From NCBI GenBank assembly GCA_007131465.1, contig SLQN01000111.1, positions 1 through 13,019 of the forward strand: DNA of 13,019 nt. Reading direction: 5' to 3'. Of the stretch, positions 1 to 8,204 are shown in pieces (the first letter of the stretch is position 1; each line of letters starts with the position of its first letter). The notes beneath the pieces were generated by a model. That model was not told the DNA's origin. It saw only the letters and a program-made list of their open reading frames with translations, and searched no databases. Origin of the DNA: Paracoccaceae bacterium. GTDB taxonomy: Bacteria > Pseudomonadota > Alphaproteobacteria > Rhodobacterales > Rhodobacteraceae. The position numbers were made by a program, and so were the translations under genes.

Positions 1-1181
1 CCGACCGTGCGCGACAGCGCGAAGATCGGCGTGAACATCGATGTCGGGAAGCCCATCGCCTCGAGAATGATGCCGGAATAGAAATCCACATTCGGATAGA
101 GCTTCTTCGAGATGAAATACTCATCCTCCAGCGCGATCCGCTCCAGTTCCTTTGCAATCTTCAGAGTCTCGTTATCCTCGATCCCCAGAAGCCCCAGAAC
201 TTCATCGGCGGATTGCTTCATCACCTTGGCGCGCGGGTCGAAATTCTTGTAGACGCGGTGGCCAAAGCCCATCAGCTTGAACGGATCGTCCTTGTCCTTC
301 GCACGCTTGATAAATTCGGGAATGCGGTCCACTGTCCCGATTTCCCCCAGCATTTCCAGGCAGGCCTGATTGGCACCCCCATGCGCAGGCCCCCAGAGGC
401 AGGCTATGCCGGCGGCGATACAGGCAAACGGGTTCGCCCCCGAAGACCCCGCCAGCCGCACGGTCGAGGTCGAGGCATTCTGTTCGTGATCGGCATGCAG
501 CGTCATGATCCGGTCCATCGCGCGGCTCAGGATCGGGTTGACGACATATTCCTCGGCCGGGACCGAGAAACACATGTTCAGGAAATTGCCCGCGTAATCG
601 AGGCTGTTCTTCGGATAGACGAACGGCTGGCCGATCGAATACTTATAGGCCCATGCGGCAATCGTGGGCATTTTTGCGATCATGCGGATCGCGGCCACTT
701 CGCGCTGCCACGGGTCGTTGATATCGGTCGAATCATGGTAGAAGGCCGACATCGCACCGACCACGCCCGTCATGACAGCCATCGGGTGGCTGTCCCGGCG
801 GAATCCGCGGAAGAAATACTGCATCTGCTCGTGCAGCATCGTGTGGCGCGTCACGCGGCTTTCGAAATCCTCCAGATCGGCGGCAGACGGCAACTCGCCG
901 TAGAGCAGCAGATAGCAGCATTCCAGAAAATGCGAATTCTCCGCCAGATCCTCGATGGCATAGCCACGATACAGCAATTCTCCAGCATCGCCGTCAATAT
1001 AGGTGATGGTCGAGGAACAGGCCGCTGTCGATGTAAAGCCGGGGTCATAGGTGAAGACATCTGCCTGCGCATAAAGCTTGCGGATATCCACCACGTCCGG
1101 GCCGACCGAAGGTTTCATGATCGGAAGGTCGATCACCTTGTCGCCGATTGTAATCTTTGCGGTCTCGCTTCCGTTCCCCAT
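1..1181 (-). CDS. gltA: Citrate synthase, C-terminus cut by window edge
   Basis: Condenses oxaloacetate and acetyl-CoA to citrate, the entry step of the TCA cycle, in the cytoplasm. The minus-strand frame is open from the ATG at 1181 to the left edge and gives 393 complete codons; the E. coli enzyme has 427, so roughly 35 residues are missing. Type I hallmarks are visible: [12 protein letters not shown] at about 229-240, GPAHGGAN with His267, MGFGHRVYK with His308, and PNVDFYSG with Asp366; the last three match the His-His-Asp catalytic triad of the family. A good ribosome site (AAAGGA) lies 7 bases before the ATG. gltX ends 83 bp upstream on the same strand; no strong terminator separates them (only a 4-bp GGGA/TCCC hairpin), so co-transcription is possible, though gltA may have its own promoter in that gap. 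No frameshift or odd residue was seen in the visible part. Confidence 0.96.
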   Translation of the reverse strand, partial: MGNGSETAKITIGDKVIDLPIMKPSVGPDVVDIRKLYAQADVFTYDPGFTSTAACSSTITYIDGDAGELLYRGYAIEDLAENSHFLECCYLLLYGELPSAADLEDFESRVTRHTMLHEQMQYFFRGFRRDSHPMAVMTGVVGAMSAFYHDSTDINDPWQREVAAIRMIAKMPTIAAWAYKYSIGQPFVYPKNSLDYAGNFLNMCFSVPAEEYVVNPILSRAMDRIMTLHADHEQNASTSTVRLAGSSGANPFACIAAGIACLWGPAHGGANQACLEMLGEIGTVDRIPEFIKRAKDKDDPFKLMGFGHRVYKNFDPRAKVMKQSADEVLGLLGIEDNETLKIAKELERIALEDEYFISKKLYPNVDFYSGIILEAMGFPTSMFTPIFALSRTV

Positions 1182-1264
1182 GCGTCATCCTTTCGCAATG
1201 GCCCGACGGAAAACGCTCCCGCAGGCTGCCTCATCATGCGACCCTGGGGGAGTGATTCCCTTGA

Positions 1265-2665
1265 TCAGGTCGTTGCATCCTGTAGTCTGCCAAGGCTTTC
1301 CGCCTTGCCAAGAGTAATCATCATGTCAAAGATGCTTGGACTAGGGCTGCGTCCCGCCAATGCCGCTCGCAAAGGCTGCGCGAGTTTGCCAAGCCCAAGA
1401 CCATGTTCCTGCGCAATACCGGTGACAATCCCCTCCAGATTTTCTCGATCCCACGTAGCAGTTTGCAGGCGCGGCGTCAATTCCTTCAGTATACTACGGG
1501 ATACATCATCAAGTGCCGCTTGCGACTTCTCGTCAGGGCGGATGGGGCGTTCTGACAGGATGTAGTGCGCCTTTTCAAGGATTTGCGCGAAACCTTTCGC
1601 CTTGTCCCTGACCAGTGGCATGGCCCGCAGAAGCCCCTCACGCTGCGCATTTGTCAGGGCGGGGGCGTCGGTTGCTGCCAGATACGCCTCCAGTTCATGC
1701 AGCAGTGCAGCATCGTCGCCCGCACTCATATGCTGCGCGGTCAGATGGTCGAGTTTCTTGAAATCCAGCCGCGCCGGGGCCTTGCCGATTCCATCGATAT
1801 CGAACCATTCGCGCGCCTGGGCATCGGTGAAGAATTCATCATTCCCATGGCTCCAGCCCAACCGCGCAAGGTAGTTGCGCATCGCTGCCGCCGGGTAGCC
1901 AAGCCGCTGGTATTCCTCGACTCCCAACGCACCGTGACGCTTGGAAAGCTTCTTGCCATCCGGTCCGTGGATCAGCGGGATATGCGCCCAGACCGGAACC
2001 GACCAGCCCATGGCCTGATAGACAAGCATCTGGCGGGCGGCATTGTTGAGGTGGTCATCCCCGCGGATGACATGGGTGACACCCATGTCGTGATCGTCCA
2101 CCACAACGGCCAGCATGTAGGTGGGCGTCCCGTCCGAGCGTAGCACGATCATGTCGTCAAGCTGGTCGTTTCCGATGCGCACATCGCCCTGCACCCGGTC
2201 GCGGATGACAGTCTCGCCCGTCAGCGGGGCCTTGACCCGGATCGCGAAGGGCGCGTCGGGATGGGTGGCCGGGTCCGCATCGCGCCAGGGCGAGCGATAG
2301 AGCGTCGAGCGCCCGTCAACGCGGGCGGCCTCGCGAAACGCCTCGATCTCGTCTTGCGTGGCAAAACACTTGTAGGCGTGGCCTGACCCGAGCATCTGAT
2401 GCGCGACATCGGCATGACGGTCGGCGCGCGCGGCCTGGCTGATCGGGTCGCCATCCCAGTCCAGCCCCAGCCATGCCAGCCCCTTCAGGATCGCCTCGGT
2501 GGCCTCGGGCGTGGATCTTGCGCGGTCCGTATCCTCGATCCGCAGCAGGAACCTGCCCCCCCGCCCACGTGCATAGAGCCAGTTGAACAAGGCTGTGCGC
2601 GCGCCCCCGATATGCAGAAAGCCGGTTGGCGAGGGGGCAAAACGGGTGACAACTGCATCGGACAT
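1265..2665 (-). CDS. gltX: Glutamyl-tRNA synthetase
   Basis: Charges tRNA(Glu) with glutamate using ATP; a cytoplasmic class Ib aminoacyl-tRNA synthetase of 466 residues, a usual length. The N-terminus shows the class I signature in the form [16 protein letters not shown], with HIGG at 18-21 instead of HIGH. RGDDHL follows at 201-206 and the KMSKS-type loop appears as KLSKRHG at 239-245. The zinc-binding cysteines of E. coli GluRS are not present: the CxC after YK reads CFA (only Cys100), so this is the zinc-free type common in alphaproteobacteria. The start is set at the ATG that begins [15 protein letters not shown]; an upstream in-frame ATG at 2734 would add 23 residues unlike the family. 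The ribosome site is modest (AAAAGG, 11 bases upstream). The gene is divergent from comEC and precedes gltA. Many alphaproteobacteria carry two GluRS paralogues, some charging tRNA(Gln) for the amidotransferase route; which type this is cannot be decided here. Confidence 0.96.
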   Translation of the reverse strand: MSDAVVTRFAPSPTGFLHIGGARTALFNWLYARGRGGRFLLRIEDTDRARSTPEATEAILKGLAWLGLDWDGDPISQAARADRHADVAHQMLGSGHAYKCFATQDEIEAFREAARVDGRSTLYRSPWRDADPATHPDAPFAIRVKAPLTGETVIRDRVQGDVRIGNDQLDDMIVLRSDGTPTYMLAVVVDDHDMGVTHVIRGDDHLNNAARQMLVYQAMGWSVPVWAHIPLIHGPDGKKLSKRHGALGVEEYQRLGYPAAAMRNYLARLGWSHGNDEFFTDAQAREWFDIDGIGKAPARLDFKKLDHLTAQHMSAGDDAALLHELEAYLAATDAPALTNAQREGLLRAMPLVRDKAKGFAQILEKAHYILSERPIRPDEKSQAALDDVSRSILKELTPRLQTATWDRENLEGIVTGIAQEHGLGLGKLAQPLRAALAGRSPSPSIFDMMITLGKAESLGRLQDATT

Positions 2666-2777
2666 AGGAGGGTTAACCTTTTGGAAACCAGTTTCGGGCA
2701 GGGTTGTGACAAGCGCAAGACACGGCCAGAACATGGCTTGGTCTGCTTTCTAGGCAAGGCGGGAGAAGGAAACAAGA
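2666..2777. promoter_or_regulatory. Divergent gltX / comEC promoter region
   Basis: This 112-bp gap must hold the promoters of gltX (leftward) and comEC (rightward). It contains an 8-bp palindrome GGTTAACC at 2671-2678, close to the gltX start, and a strong comEC ribosome site (AGAAGGA, ending 7 bases before the GTG). I found no convincing -35/-10 pair for either gene; TTGTGA at 2704-2709 is the best -35-like hexamer on the plus strand but has no good partner. The region is inferred from gene layout rather than from motifs. Confidence 0.4.
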
Positions 2778-4859
2778 GTGCGCGTGCCGGTCTTCACGGC
2801 CAGCCTGCCTGGGTCGTTGCGGGTATCGCCATTGCGGGCGCTGGCCGCGCAGCGTGGCCGTCTGTTCCTGTTCGTACCTGTGCTTCTGGCCGTGGGCATC
2901 GGCATCTACTTTGCATTGCCGCGCGAGCCTGTAGTGGTTGAATGGGCCGCGCTGGCGGCGTTGTCGCTTGCGGCAGTGTTTCTGGCCCTGCTCTTGCCGG
3001 AAGATGCCGCACCGCTGGCGTTTGCAATGGCGCTGGTCTGCGCGGGCTGTCTGGTCGCGGGGCTGCGGAGCGCCCATGTCGCAGCCCCGGTGCTGACAAT
3101 ACGCTATTTCGGTCCGATCGAGGGGCGGATCGTGAAGATCGACCGCTCGGCCAGCGATGCAGTGCGCTTGACGCTGGATCAGGTGGTCCTGCATGATCGA
3201 GCGCCCTCGCGCACGCCCGACCGCGTGCGCATCTCGTTGCACGGGACGCAGGGCTTCATCGTGCCCGAACCGGGGTTGCGGGTGATGACGACCGGGCATC
3301 TTGGCCCGCCGCCCGCCCCGGCAGAGCCGGGGGGCTTCGATTTCCGGCGTCTGGCATGGTTCGAACGGCTGGGTGCCGTCGGCTATACCCGCGTGCCGGT
3401 GCTGGCGCTGGCCCCGGCCCGTGACGGGGCTGCCGGATTGCGCATCCACCAGTTGCGGATGCGGATTTCGGCAGCCGTGCAGGCGCAATTGCCCGGTGAC
3501 AGCGGCGCTTTTGCCGCGGCGATCCTGACAGGGGACCGCTCGGGTCTGTCGCAGGACCGGATGGAGGAGTTGCGCCGCTCCAATCTCGCGCATCTGCTGG
3601 CCATTTCCGGGCTGCATATGGGGTTGTTGACAGGGTTCGTCTTTGGCTTGCTGCGGTTTCTGATGGCACTGGTCCCGCCCGTCGCGCTCCGCGCGCCCAC
3701 GCGCAAGATCGCGGCGATTGCGGCGCTGGCATCGGGGGCCTTCTATCTTCTCCTGTCAGGCGGCAATGTCGCGACAGAGCGCGCCTATATCATGGTCGCG
3801 GTGATGCTGGTTGCGGTGCTGCTGGACCGGCGGGCGATCTCGCTGCGCTCGGTCGCGCTGGCGGCAACGCTGATCCTTCTGCTGCGCCCCGAAGCGCTGG
3901 TGCAGGCGGGGTTCCAGATGAGTTTCGCGGCCACGGTTGCCCTTGTGGCCGTGTTTCGCTGGCTGCGCGATGAACGCGACTGGCGCGGGCGAATCCCGCG
4001 CTGGGTCTGGCCGATGATTAGCGTCGTCATCTGTTCGGTCGTGGCGGGCGTTGCCACCGCGCCTGTCGCGGCGGCAAGTTTCAACCGCCTGTCCGAATAC
4101 GGCCTGATCGCAAACCTTCTGGCCGTGCCGCTGATGGGGCTGGTGATCATGCCCGCGGCTGTGCTGGCCGCCGCGCTTGCGCCCTTGGGCCTGTCGGGTT
4201 TGGGTCTTGCAGTGATGGGGCCCGCGATAGGCTGGATTCTGGGCGTTTCGGCGCATGTCAGCGCGCTTGACGGGGCGGTCATTCCGATTGTGCAGCCCAT
4301 CCCCGCGGTGATGCCGCTGCTGAGCCTTGGCGCATTATGGCTGATCATCTGGCAGGGGCCTGCACGCTGGGCGGGCATCGTTGCGATGGGCACGGCGCTT
4401 CTTCTGTGGGCACAAAGCCCGCGACCGGCGCTGCTGATCGCGCGCGAGGGCGAGGTGGTGGGCCTGATGCACGAGGGCCTGCGGCATCTGAGCCGCGCCC
4501 GCGCGGGCGGTTTCACCGCCGAAAGCTGGCTGCGCGCCGATGGTGACGCGACTTTGCAAGCCGAGGCACAGGCACGCAGCGGCCATGACGAACGCGCGAC
4601 AGTCGTGCATCTGCGCGGAAGCGGGTTCGATGTGGTGCATCTGGCGGGCAAGCGCGCGCTAACGCACTTGCCGGAAATTTGCCTGCCAGGGAGGATTGTT
4701 GTTGTGACCGAACAGCCGCCCGGACCGTCGGCGCCGTGCTATGTGATTGCGCCCGCCGATCTGCGGCAGACAGGCGCGCGCGCCTATGAGATGCGGGGCT
4801 CTGAACTGCGTGTGCGCACAGTAGCGCAGTCGAGTGGTCAGCGCCTCTGGACGCCATGA
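2778..4859 (+). CDS. comEC: ComEC/Rec2 family DNA-uptake channel protein
   Basis: Inner-membrane protein expected to carry single-stranded DNA into the cytoplasm during natural transformation. 693 residues. Two or three hydrophobic segments at about 29-97 lead into a soluble part at about 100-230 (the DUF4131/OB-like region). The polytopic Competence domain follows at about 240-545, with LAISGLHMGLLTG at 275-287, ATERAYIMV at 332-340 and QAGFQMSFAAT at 376-386. The last ~145 residues are soluble and lack the HxHxDH metal-binding motif, so the metallo-beta-lactamase domain found at the C-terminus of Bacillus ComEC is absent, as in many alphaproteobacterial relatives. The GTG start is chosen because AGAAGGA sits 7 bases upstream and no better in-frame start exists. 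It stands alone on its strand, divergent from gltX and convergent with grxD. Whether this cell is transformable cannot be told from here. Confidence 0.93.
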   Translation: MRVPVFTASLPGSLRVSPLRALAAQRGRLFLFVPVLLAVGIGIYFALPREPVVVEWAALAALSLAAVFLALLLPEDAAPLAFAMALVCAGCLVAGLRSAHVAAPVLTIRYFGPIEGRIVKIDRSASDAVRLTLDQVVLHDRAPSRTPDRVRISLHGTQGFIVPEPGLRVMTTGHLGPPPAPAEPGGFDFRRLAWFERLGAVGYTRVPVLALAPARDGAAGLRIHQLRMRISAAVQAQLPGDSGAFAAAILTGDRSGLSQDRMEELRRSNLAHLLAISGLHMGLLTGFVFGLLRFLMALVPPVALRAPTRKIAAIAALASGAFYLLLSGGNVATERAYIMVAVMLVAVLLDRRAISLRSVALAATLILLLRPEALVQAGFQMSFAATVALVAVFRWLRDERDWRGRIPRWVWPMISVVICSVVAGVATAPVAAASFNRLSEYGLIANLLAVPLMGLVIMPAAVLAAALAPLGLSGLGLAVMGPAIGWILGVSAHVSALDGAVIPIVQPIPAVMPLLSLGALWLIIWQGPARWAGIVAMGTALLLWAQSPRPALLIAREGEVVGLMHEGLRHLSRARAGGFTAESWLRADGDATLQAEAQARSGHDERATVVHLRGSGFDVVHLAGKRALTHLPEICLPGRIVVVTEQPPGPSAPCYVIAPADLRQTGARAYEMRGSELRVRTVAQSSGQRLWTP

Positions 4860-4871
4860 CAGGATTACAAT

Positions 4872-4899
4872 CAAAATAGCCCCGGGACATGCCCGGGGC
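4872..4899 (-). terminator. Intrinsic terminator after grxD
   Basis: A perfect 8-bp stem (4879-4886 GCCCCGGG pairing with 4892-4899 CCCGGGGC) encloses a 5-base loop. Read on the minus strand it is followed by TATTTTG, so it terminates the purL-bolA-grxD side, 35 bp after the grxD stop. On the plus strand the stem is followed by CTGGCG with no T-run, so it is at most a weak stop for comEC, whose stop codon lies 20 bp before the stem. Confidence 0.8.
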
Positions 4900-4933
4900 C
4901 TGGCGATTGCCGTCCCAGAACCCTGTGGTCGGG

Positions 4934-5293
4934 TCAGGCGTTGGCTTCGCGGATCTTCTCGGCTGCGTCCTTGTCATAAGACACGCCCTTGGCTTCGAAC
5001 AACTGGTCCAGTTCCCCGGAAAGGGTCATCTCGGTGATGATGTCGCATCCGCCCACGAACTCGCCCTTTACGTAAAGCTGCGGGATCGTCGGCCAGTCGG
5101 AATATTCCTTGATGCCAGAGCGAATGTCCTCATCCGCCAGCACGTTCACATCGGCATAGTCCACGCCCATGAAGTTCAGCACCCCGGCAACGCGACTGGA
5201 AAAGCCGCATTGGGGCATTGTTTTCGTGCCTTTCATGTAGAGCACGACATCATTGGCTTCGACGGTAGTCTTGATCTTTTCCTGCGCGCTCAT
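4934..5293 (-). CDS. grxD: Monothiol glutaredoxin, Grx4/GrxD family (CGFS)
   Basis: Small cytoplasmic protein of 119 residues that binds a glutathione-ligated [2Fe-2S] cluster as a dimer, or as a heterodimer with BolA, and passes clusters on or senses iron status. The class-defining active site CGFS is at residues 29-32 within MPQCGFS, preceded by the KGT lysine motif (KGTKTMPQ, Lys21), which contacts glutathione in this family. The later segments SDWPTIPQLYVKGEFVGGCD and the downstream IITEM are also typical. The length matches single-domain class II glutaredoxins. A strong ribosome site (AAAGGAAG) precedes the ATG. It lies 30 bp downstream of bolA on the same strand, an arrangement that supports the known physical partnership of the two proteins. 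A good terminator follows. Assignment is firm; the client proteins are not visible. Confidence 0.96.
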   Translation of the reverse strand: MSAQEKIKTTVEANDVVLYMKGTKTMPQCGFSSRVAGVLNFMGVDYADVNVLADEDIRSGIKEYSDWPTIPQLYVKGEFVGGCDIITEMTLSGELDQLFEAKGVSYDKDAAEKIREANA

Positions 5294-5323
5294 CGCACTT
5301 CCTTTCAGGCTTTGCGGTCTTCT

Positions 5324-5569
5324 CTATTCCGGGGCTTTGGTGGTCAGGGCGAGGGCATGCAATTCGCCACGGCTGCCATCCATCTTGCCCTTCAGCGCCG
5401 CATAGACGGCACGCTGCTGCTGCACGCGGTTCTGGCCCCGGAAGCTTTCGTCGATGACTTCGGCGGCGTAATGGTTGCCGTCCCCTGCGAGGTCTGTAAT
5501 CGTGATCTTTGCATCGGGAAAGCCCTGTTTCAAAAGGCTTTCAAGTTCTTCCACTGTTATGGCCATCAT
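5324..5569 (-). CDS. bolA: BolA/IbaG family protein, glutaredoxin partner
   Basis: Compact BolA-fold protein of 81 residues. Members of this family form [2Fe-2S]-bridged heterodimers with CGFS glutaredoxins and take part in iron-sulfur trafficking and iron-dependent regulation; the gene directly after it encodes such a glutaredoxin. The core is recognisable: FPDAKITITDLAGDGNHYAAEV at the N-terminal half, then SFRGQNRVQQQRAVYAAL, then GELHALALTT. Two histidines, His33 and His71, are in places where BolA proteins have conserved histidines that can ligand the shared cluster. Two ATG codons stand in tandem (5569 and 5566); AGGA lies 6 bases before the first, so that one is used, but the second is almost as good and changes only one residue. 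The purL stop is 50 bp upstream, with no T-rich terminator between them. Confidence 0.92.
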   Translation of the reverse strand: MMAITVEELESLLKQGFPDAKITITDLAGDGNHYAAEVIDESFRGQNRVQQQRAVYAALKGKMDGSRGELHALALTTKAPE

Positions 5570-5619
5570 GCGTATTCCTGTTCCTCTCGCAGTGAAGGTA
5601 ATCCCGGTCGCGGGTCAGA

Positions 5620-7785
5620 TCAAGCACTGCCGATGGCTGCCGCAAAGGCCGTGCGGTAAAGCGCAGACAGTTCCGCCAGCGGCGCCTTGTCCGGGCCAAG
5701 CTGCACCGTATCGCCCCCGAACTTTCCGACAACTGCCAGCGCTACACTGGCCTGACCGGCCGCGACCATCAGCGCCTCGGCCTGATCGAAGCTGGCGGCG
5801 ACAAGATAGCGTGCCTGATCCTCGCCGAACAGCGTGGAGATGTCGACTGCATCAAGGGTCACGCCCAGCCCGGCAGCCTCGGCCATCTCGAACGCTGCCA
5901 GCGCCAGCCCGCCATCCGAAAGATCGGTTGCCGCCGTGACCAGCATCCGGTTGTCGCGCAGAAATTCACCATTGAGGCGCTCGCGCTCCAGATCGACCGG
6001 GGGCGCATTGCCTGCTTCGACCCCGAACGCTTCCACCAGCAGGGCAGACTGGCCCAGATGGCCATGCGTCTCGCCAATCAGCAATGCAAGCTCTCCCGCT
6101 TGCGGCAAGCTTCCGATGATCTGGTTGATATCGTCAATCAGCCCGACCGCGCCTATGGTAGGTGTGGGCAGGATCGGCTGGCCGTCGGTTTCGTTGTAAA
6201 GCGAGACATTACCCGACACGATGGGCATGTCCAGCGCCGCGCAGGCCGCGCCGATCCCCTTGATTGCGCCCACAAGCTGGCCCATGATCTCGGGCTTCTC
6301 GGGGTTACCGAAATTCAGGTTGTCGGTTGTCGCGAGGGGCCTTGCACCCACAGCGACAAGGTTGCGATAGGCCTCGGCCACCGCCTGCTTGCCGCCCTCG
6401 AACGGGTTGGCGCGCACATAGCGGGGCGTCACGTCACTGGTGAAGGCCAACGCTTTTGACGTCCCATGTACGCGCACGATGCCCGCGCCCAGTCCCGGTG
6501 TGCGGATGGTGTCGGCCATGACCTGCGTGTCATATTGCTCCCAGACCCAGCCTTTGTGGGCGTAGGATGATGCGCCGATCAGGGCGCGCAAGCCGTCCAT
6601 CGGGCTGAGTTCGGGGATATCGGGCAAGGGGGGCGGGGTCGGAGCCTCTGCCCAGGGCCGGTCATATTCGGGCGCGGTCGAAGACAGTTTCGACAGCGGC
6701 AGATCCGCCTTCACCACGTCGCCCTGCAGGATCAGGAACCGGTCTTCGGCAATGGTCTCGCCCACAATCGCGAAATCGAGATCCCATTTCTCAAAAATCT
6801 CGCGTGCGAGGGCTTCCTTCTCGGGCCGCAGCACCATCAGCATGCGTTCTTGCGACTCCGAAAGCATCATTTCATAGGCGGTCATCGCAGCTTCGCGCTG
6901 GGGGACATCGTCGAGTTGCAGCCGGATGCCCAGCCCGCCCTTGTCGCCCATCTCGACAGCCGAACAGGTCAGCCCGGCGGCCCCCATGTCCTGAATAGAG
7001 ATCACCGCGCCGGTGGCCATCAATTCGAGGCAAGCCTCGAGCAGCCGCTTTTCGGTGAACGGGTCACCCACCTGCACGGTCGGGCGCTTTTCCTCGATCG
7101 TGTCGTCGAATTCCGCGCTGGCCATGGTCGCGCCGCCGACACCGTCGCGCCCGGTTTTCGCACCCAGATAGACCACCGGCATGCCCACGCCGGACGCTGC
7201 CGAATAGAAGATCGCATCGGCATCTGCCAGACCCGCCGCAAAGGCATTGACGAGGCAGTTGCCGTTATAGGCCGGGTGAAACCGCACCTCGCCGCCAACA
7301 GTCGGCACGCCAAAGGCATTGCCATAGCCGCCAATGCCTTCGACGACACCGCGCACCAGATGGGGTGTCCGGGGATGTTTAGGGTCACCGAAAGACAGCG
7401 CATTCATCGCCGCAATCGGACGGGCGCCCATTGTGAAGACATCGCGCAGGATGCCGCCAACGCCCGTCGCGGCCCCCTGATAGGGTTCGATATAGCTGGG
7501 GTGGTTGTGGCTTTCCATCTTGAAGACAACCGCCTGTCCATCGCCGATAGCCACAACCCCCGCATTTTCACCCGGTCCGCAGATGACCTGTGGCCCGGAT
7601 GTGGGCAGGGTGCGCAGCCATTTCTTCGAGGACTTGTAGGAACAATGCTCGTTCCACATGGCCGAAAAGATGCCAAGTTCGGTGAAATTCGGCGCGCGGT
7701 TCAGGATTTGCAGGATGCGGGCGTATTCATCCTCGGTGAGCCCGTGCGCAGCGATCAACTCGGAGGTGATGACAGGGTCGGTCAT
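5620..7785 (-). CDS. purL: Phosphoribosylformylglycinamidine synthase subunit PurL
   Basis: ATP-dependent conversion of FGAR to FGAM in de novo purine synthesis, cytoplasmic. At 721 residues this is the small PurL type, which works in a complex with the glutaminase PurQ and the small protein PurS; neither partner gene is in the window. Visible motifs: [14 protein letters not shown] at 44-57 with the conserved His47, [20 protein letters not shown] at 91-110 for nucleotide/Mg binding, and the internally repeated second AIRS-like half including [10 protein letters not shown]. Both ATP-grasp-unrelated PurM-like halves are present and complete. The ATG at 7785 has GAGGA 10 bases upstream, a slightly long spacing. 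bolA starts 50 bp after the stop, so purL-bolA-grxD is probably one transcript ending at the terminator near 4872. Upstream is an unusually long gap of over 500 bp. Confidence 0.97.
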   Translation of the reverse strand: MTDPVITSELIAAHGLTEDEYARILQILNRAPNFTELGIFSAMWNEHCSYKSSKKWLRTLPTSGPQVICGPGENAGVVAIGDGQAVVFKMESHNHPSYIEPYQGAATGVGGILRDVFTMGARPIAAMNALSFGDPKHPRTPHLVRGVVEGIGGYGNAFGVPTVGGEVRFHPAYNGNCLVNAFAAGLADADAIFYSAASGVGMPVVYLGAKTGRDGVGGATMASAEFDDTIEEKRPTVQVGDPFTEKRLLEACLELMATGAVISIQDMGAAGLTCSAVEMGDKGGLGIRLQLDDVPQREAAMTAYEMMLSESQERMLMVLRPEKEALAREIFEKWDLDFAIVGETIAEDRFLILQGDVVKADLPLSKLSSTAPEYDRPWAEAPTPPPLPDIPELSPMDGLRALIGASSYAHKGWVWEQYDTQVMADTIRTPGLGAGIVRVHGTSKALAFTSDVTPRYVRANPFEGGKQAVAEAYRNLVAVGARPLATTDNLNFGNPEKPEIMGQLVGAIKGIGAACAALDMPIVSGNVSLYNETDGQPILPTPTIGAVGLIDDINQIIGSLPQAGELALLIGETHGHLGQSALLVEAFGVEAGNAPPVDLERERLNGEFLRDNRMLVTAATDLSDGGLALAAFEMAEAAGLGVTLDAVDISTLFGEDQARYLVAASFDQAEALMVAAGQASVALAVVGKFGGDTVQLGPDKAPLAELSALYRTAFAAAIGSA

Positions 7786-8087
7786 GGCAGGGGAGTCCTC
7801 GCCCGAAAGATTGCATTCGCAAGCTTCTTAAGGCAAACCTTGTCCAAGCAAAAGGGGCGACGCCGGGGGGCGGCGCTGGTCTGTGCCGGTTTGGCTGGGG
7901 CCGCGTCACACATGGGTTGGCACGGAAGCTTCGCTGCAAGAGAAATCGGCGGGCACCCACGGGTCGGAGGTTATGCCGCCCGAAAAATTCGCAACCGGAT
8001 CATGCAAGCAGCAAACCCTGAATCTCGTGGCTCTCAGTTGCGGTTTGCTGATGTGCGACACCCCCCCCGATTTCAAGCCGGATGGCC
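7786..8087. other. Long leader/intergenic segment upstream of purL
   Basis: No protein gene is supported here. Reading frames exist on both strands (for example plus 7883-8299 and minus 7906-8118), but they lack ribosome sites, run across the terminator hairpin and palindromes, and resemble nothing I know. Visible items: a small GC hairpin CGCCG/CGGCG at 7861-7875, a short AAGG/CCTT dyad near the likely purL promoter, a 9-bp inverted repeat at 8009-8050, and a run of eight C at 8061-8068. No clear -35/-10 pair for purL was found. If purL is transcribed from just inside the terminator at 8088, its 5' leader would be up to 300 nt, long enough for a structured regulatory element; no known riboswitch was recognised. 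Confidence 0.4.
8009..8050. repeat. Inverted repeat, 9-bp arms
   Basis: CAGCAAACC at 8009-8017 pairs perfectly with GGTTTGCTG at 8042-8050 across 24 bases. Inside the loop CTGA (8018-8021) can pair with TCAG (8034-8037), so a two-step hairpin with a small 3' bulge can form. It is not followed by T on either strand, so it is not an intrinsic terminator. It may be part of the purL leader on the minus strand; the function is unknown. Confidence 0.45.
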
Positions 8088-8116
8088 AAAAAAAAGGCCG
8101 AGCACAATGCTCGGCC
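8088..8116 (-). terminator. Strong intrinsic terminator, minus strand
   Basis: A perfect 9-bp GC-rich stem (8096-8104 GGCCGAGCA with 8108-8116 TGCTCGGCC) around a 3-base loop is followed on the minus strand by eight T (8088-8095). This is the strongest terminator in the window. It ends either the transcript of the LysR-type gene, whose stop codon is about 190 bp away, or a separate small RNA starting near 8198. On the plus strand it is preceded, not followed, by the A-run and should not terminate. Confidence 0.85.
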
Positions 8117-8198
8117 AAAGTCCAACAGGGAGGTAGAAACGCAGAAAAACTTCAACGCGCTTCTGTATCTGATCTAAAATCTGCTCATCCCTTACGCA
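8088..8198 (-). ncRNA. Candidate small RNA (about 110 nt)
   Basis: Inferred from layout. A perfect TATAAT on the minus strand (plus 8205-8210) predicts a transcript start near 8198, and a very strong terminator ends at 8088. Between them no open reading frame longer than four codons exists. The predicted RNA has a small 5' hairpin (CAGAA 8165-8161 with TTCTG 8146-8142), then an unpaired pyrimidine-rich stretch containing ACCTCCC (8134-8128), then the terminator stem and a U8 tail. That is the general plan of Hfq-type riboregulators, and ACCUCCC could pair with Shine-Dalgarno sequences. I do not recognise it as a member of a known RNA family. The main alternative is that the segment is the 3' UTR of the LysR-type gene. 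Confidence 0.4.
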
Positions 8199-8204
8199 AG
8201 TTAA

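Noticed and set aside
1182..1264. Short GGGA/TCCC hairpin between gltX and gltA as a terminator
   Set aside because: Only a 4-bp stem, followed by CCCAGG with no T-run.
213..1565. Long plus-strand reading frame of 450 codons
   Set aside because: It lies antisense to gltA and the end of gltX; its composition (many Arg/His) is what GC-rich third positions produce on the opposite strand, and it resembles no protein family.
2729..2743. GAAC-N7-GGTC upstream of comEC, resembling a LexA box
   Set aside because: The alphaproteobacterial LexA box is the direct repeat GTTC-N7-GTTC; this sequence is an imperfect inverted arrangement with a mismatch, so it is probably chance.
2673..4651. Several minus-strand reading frames of 150-310 codons opposite comEC
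   Set aside because: They are antisense to a well-supported gene, rich in Arg/Gln/His, and lack ribosome sites and recognisable motifs.
5580..5619. CCCG/CGGG hairpin between purL and bolA as a terminator
   Set aside because: 4-bp stem without a following T-run on the minus strand; unlikely to separate the two genes.
8174..8188. Four-codon minus-strand frame (Met-Ser-Arg-Phe) at the start of the candidate small RNA
   Set aside because: The start codon is only about 10 nt from the predicted transcript start, with no spaced ribosome site, and the frame is too short to support.
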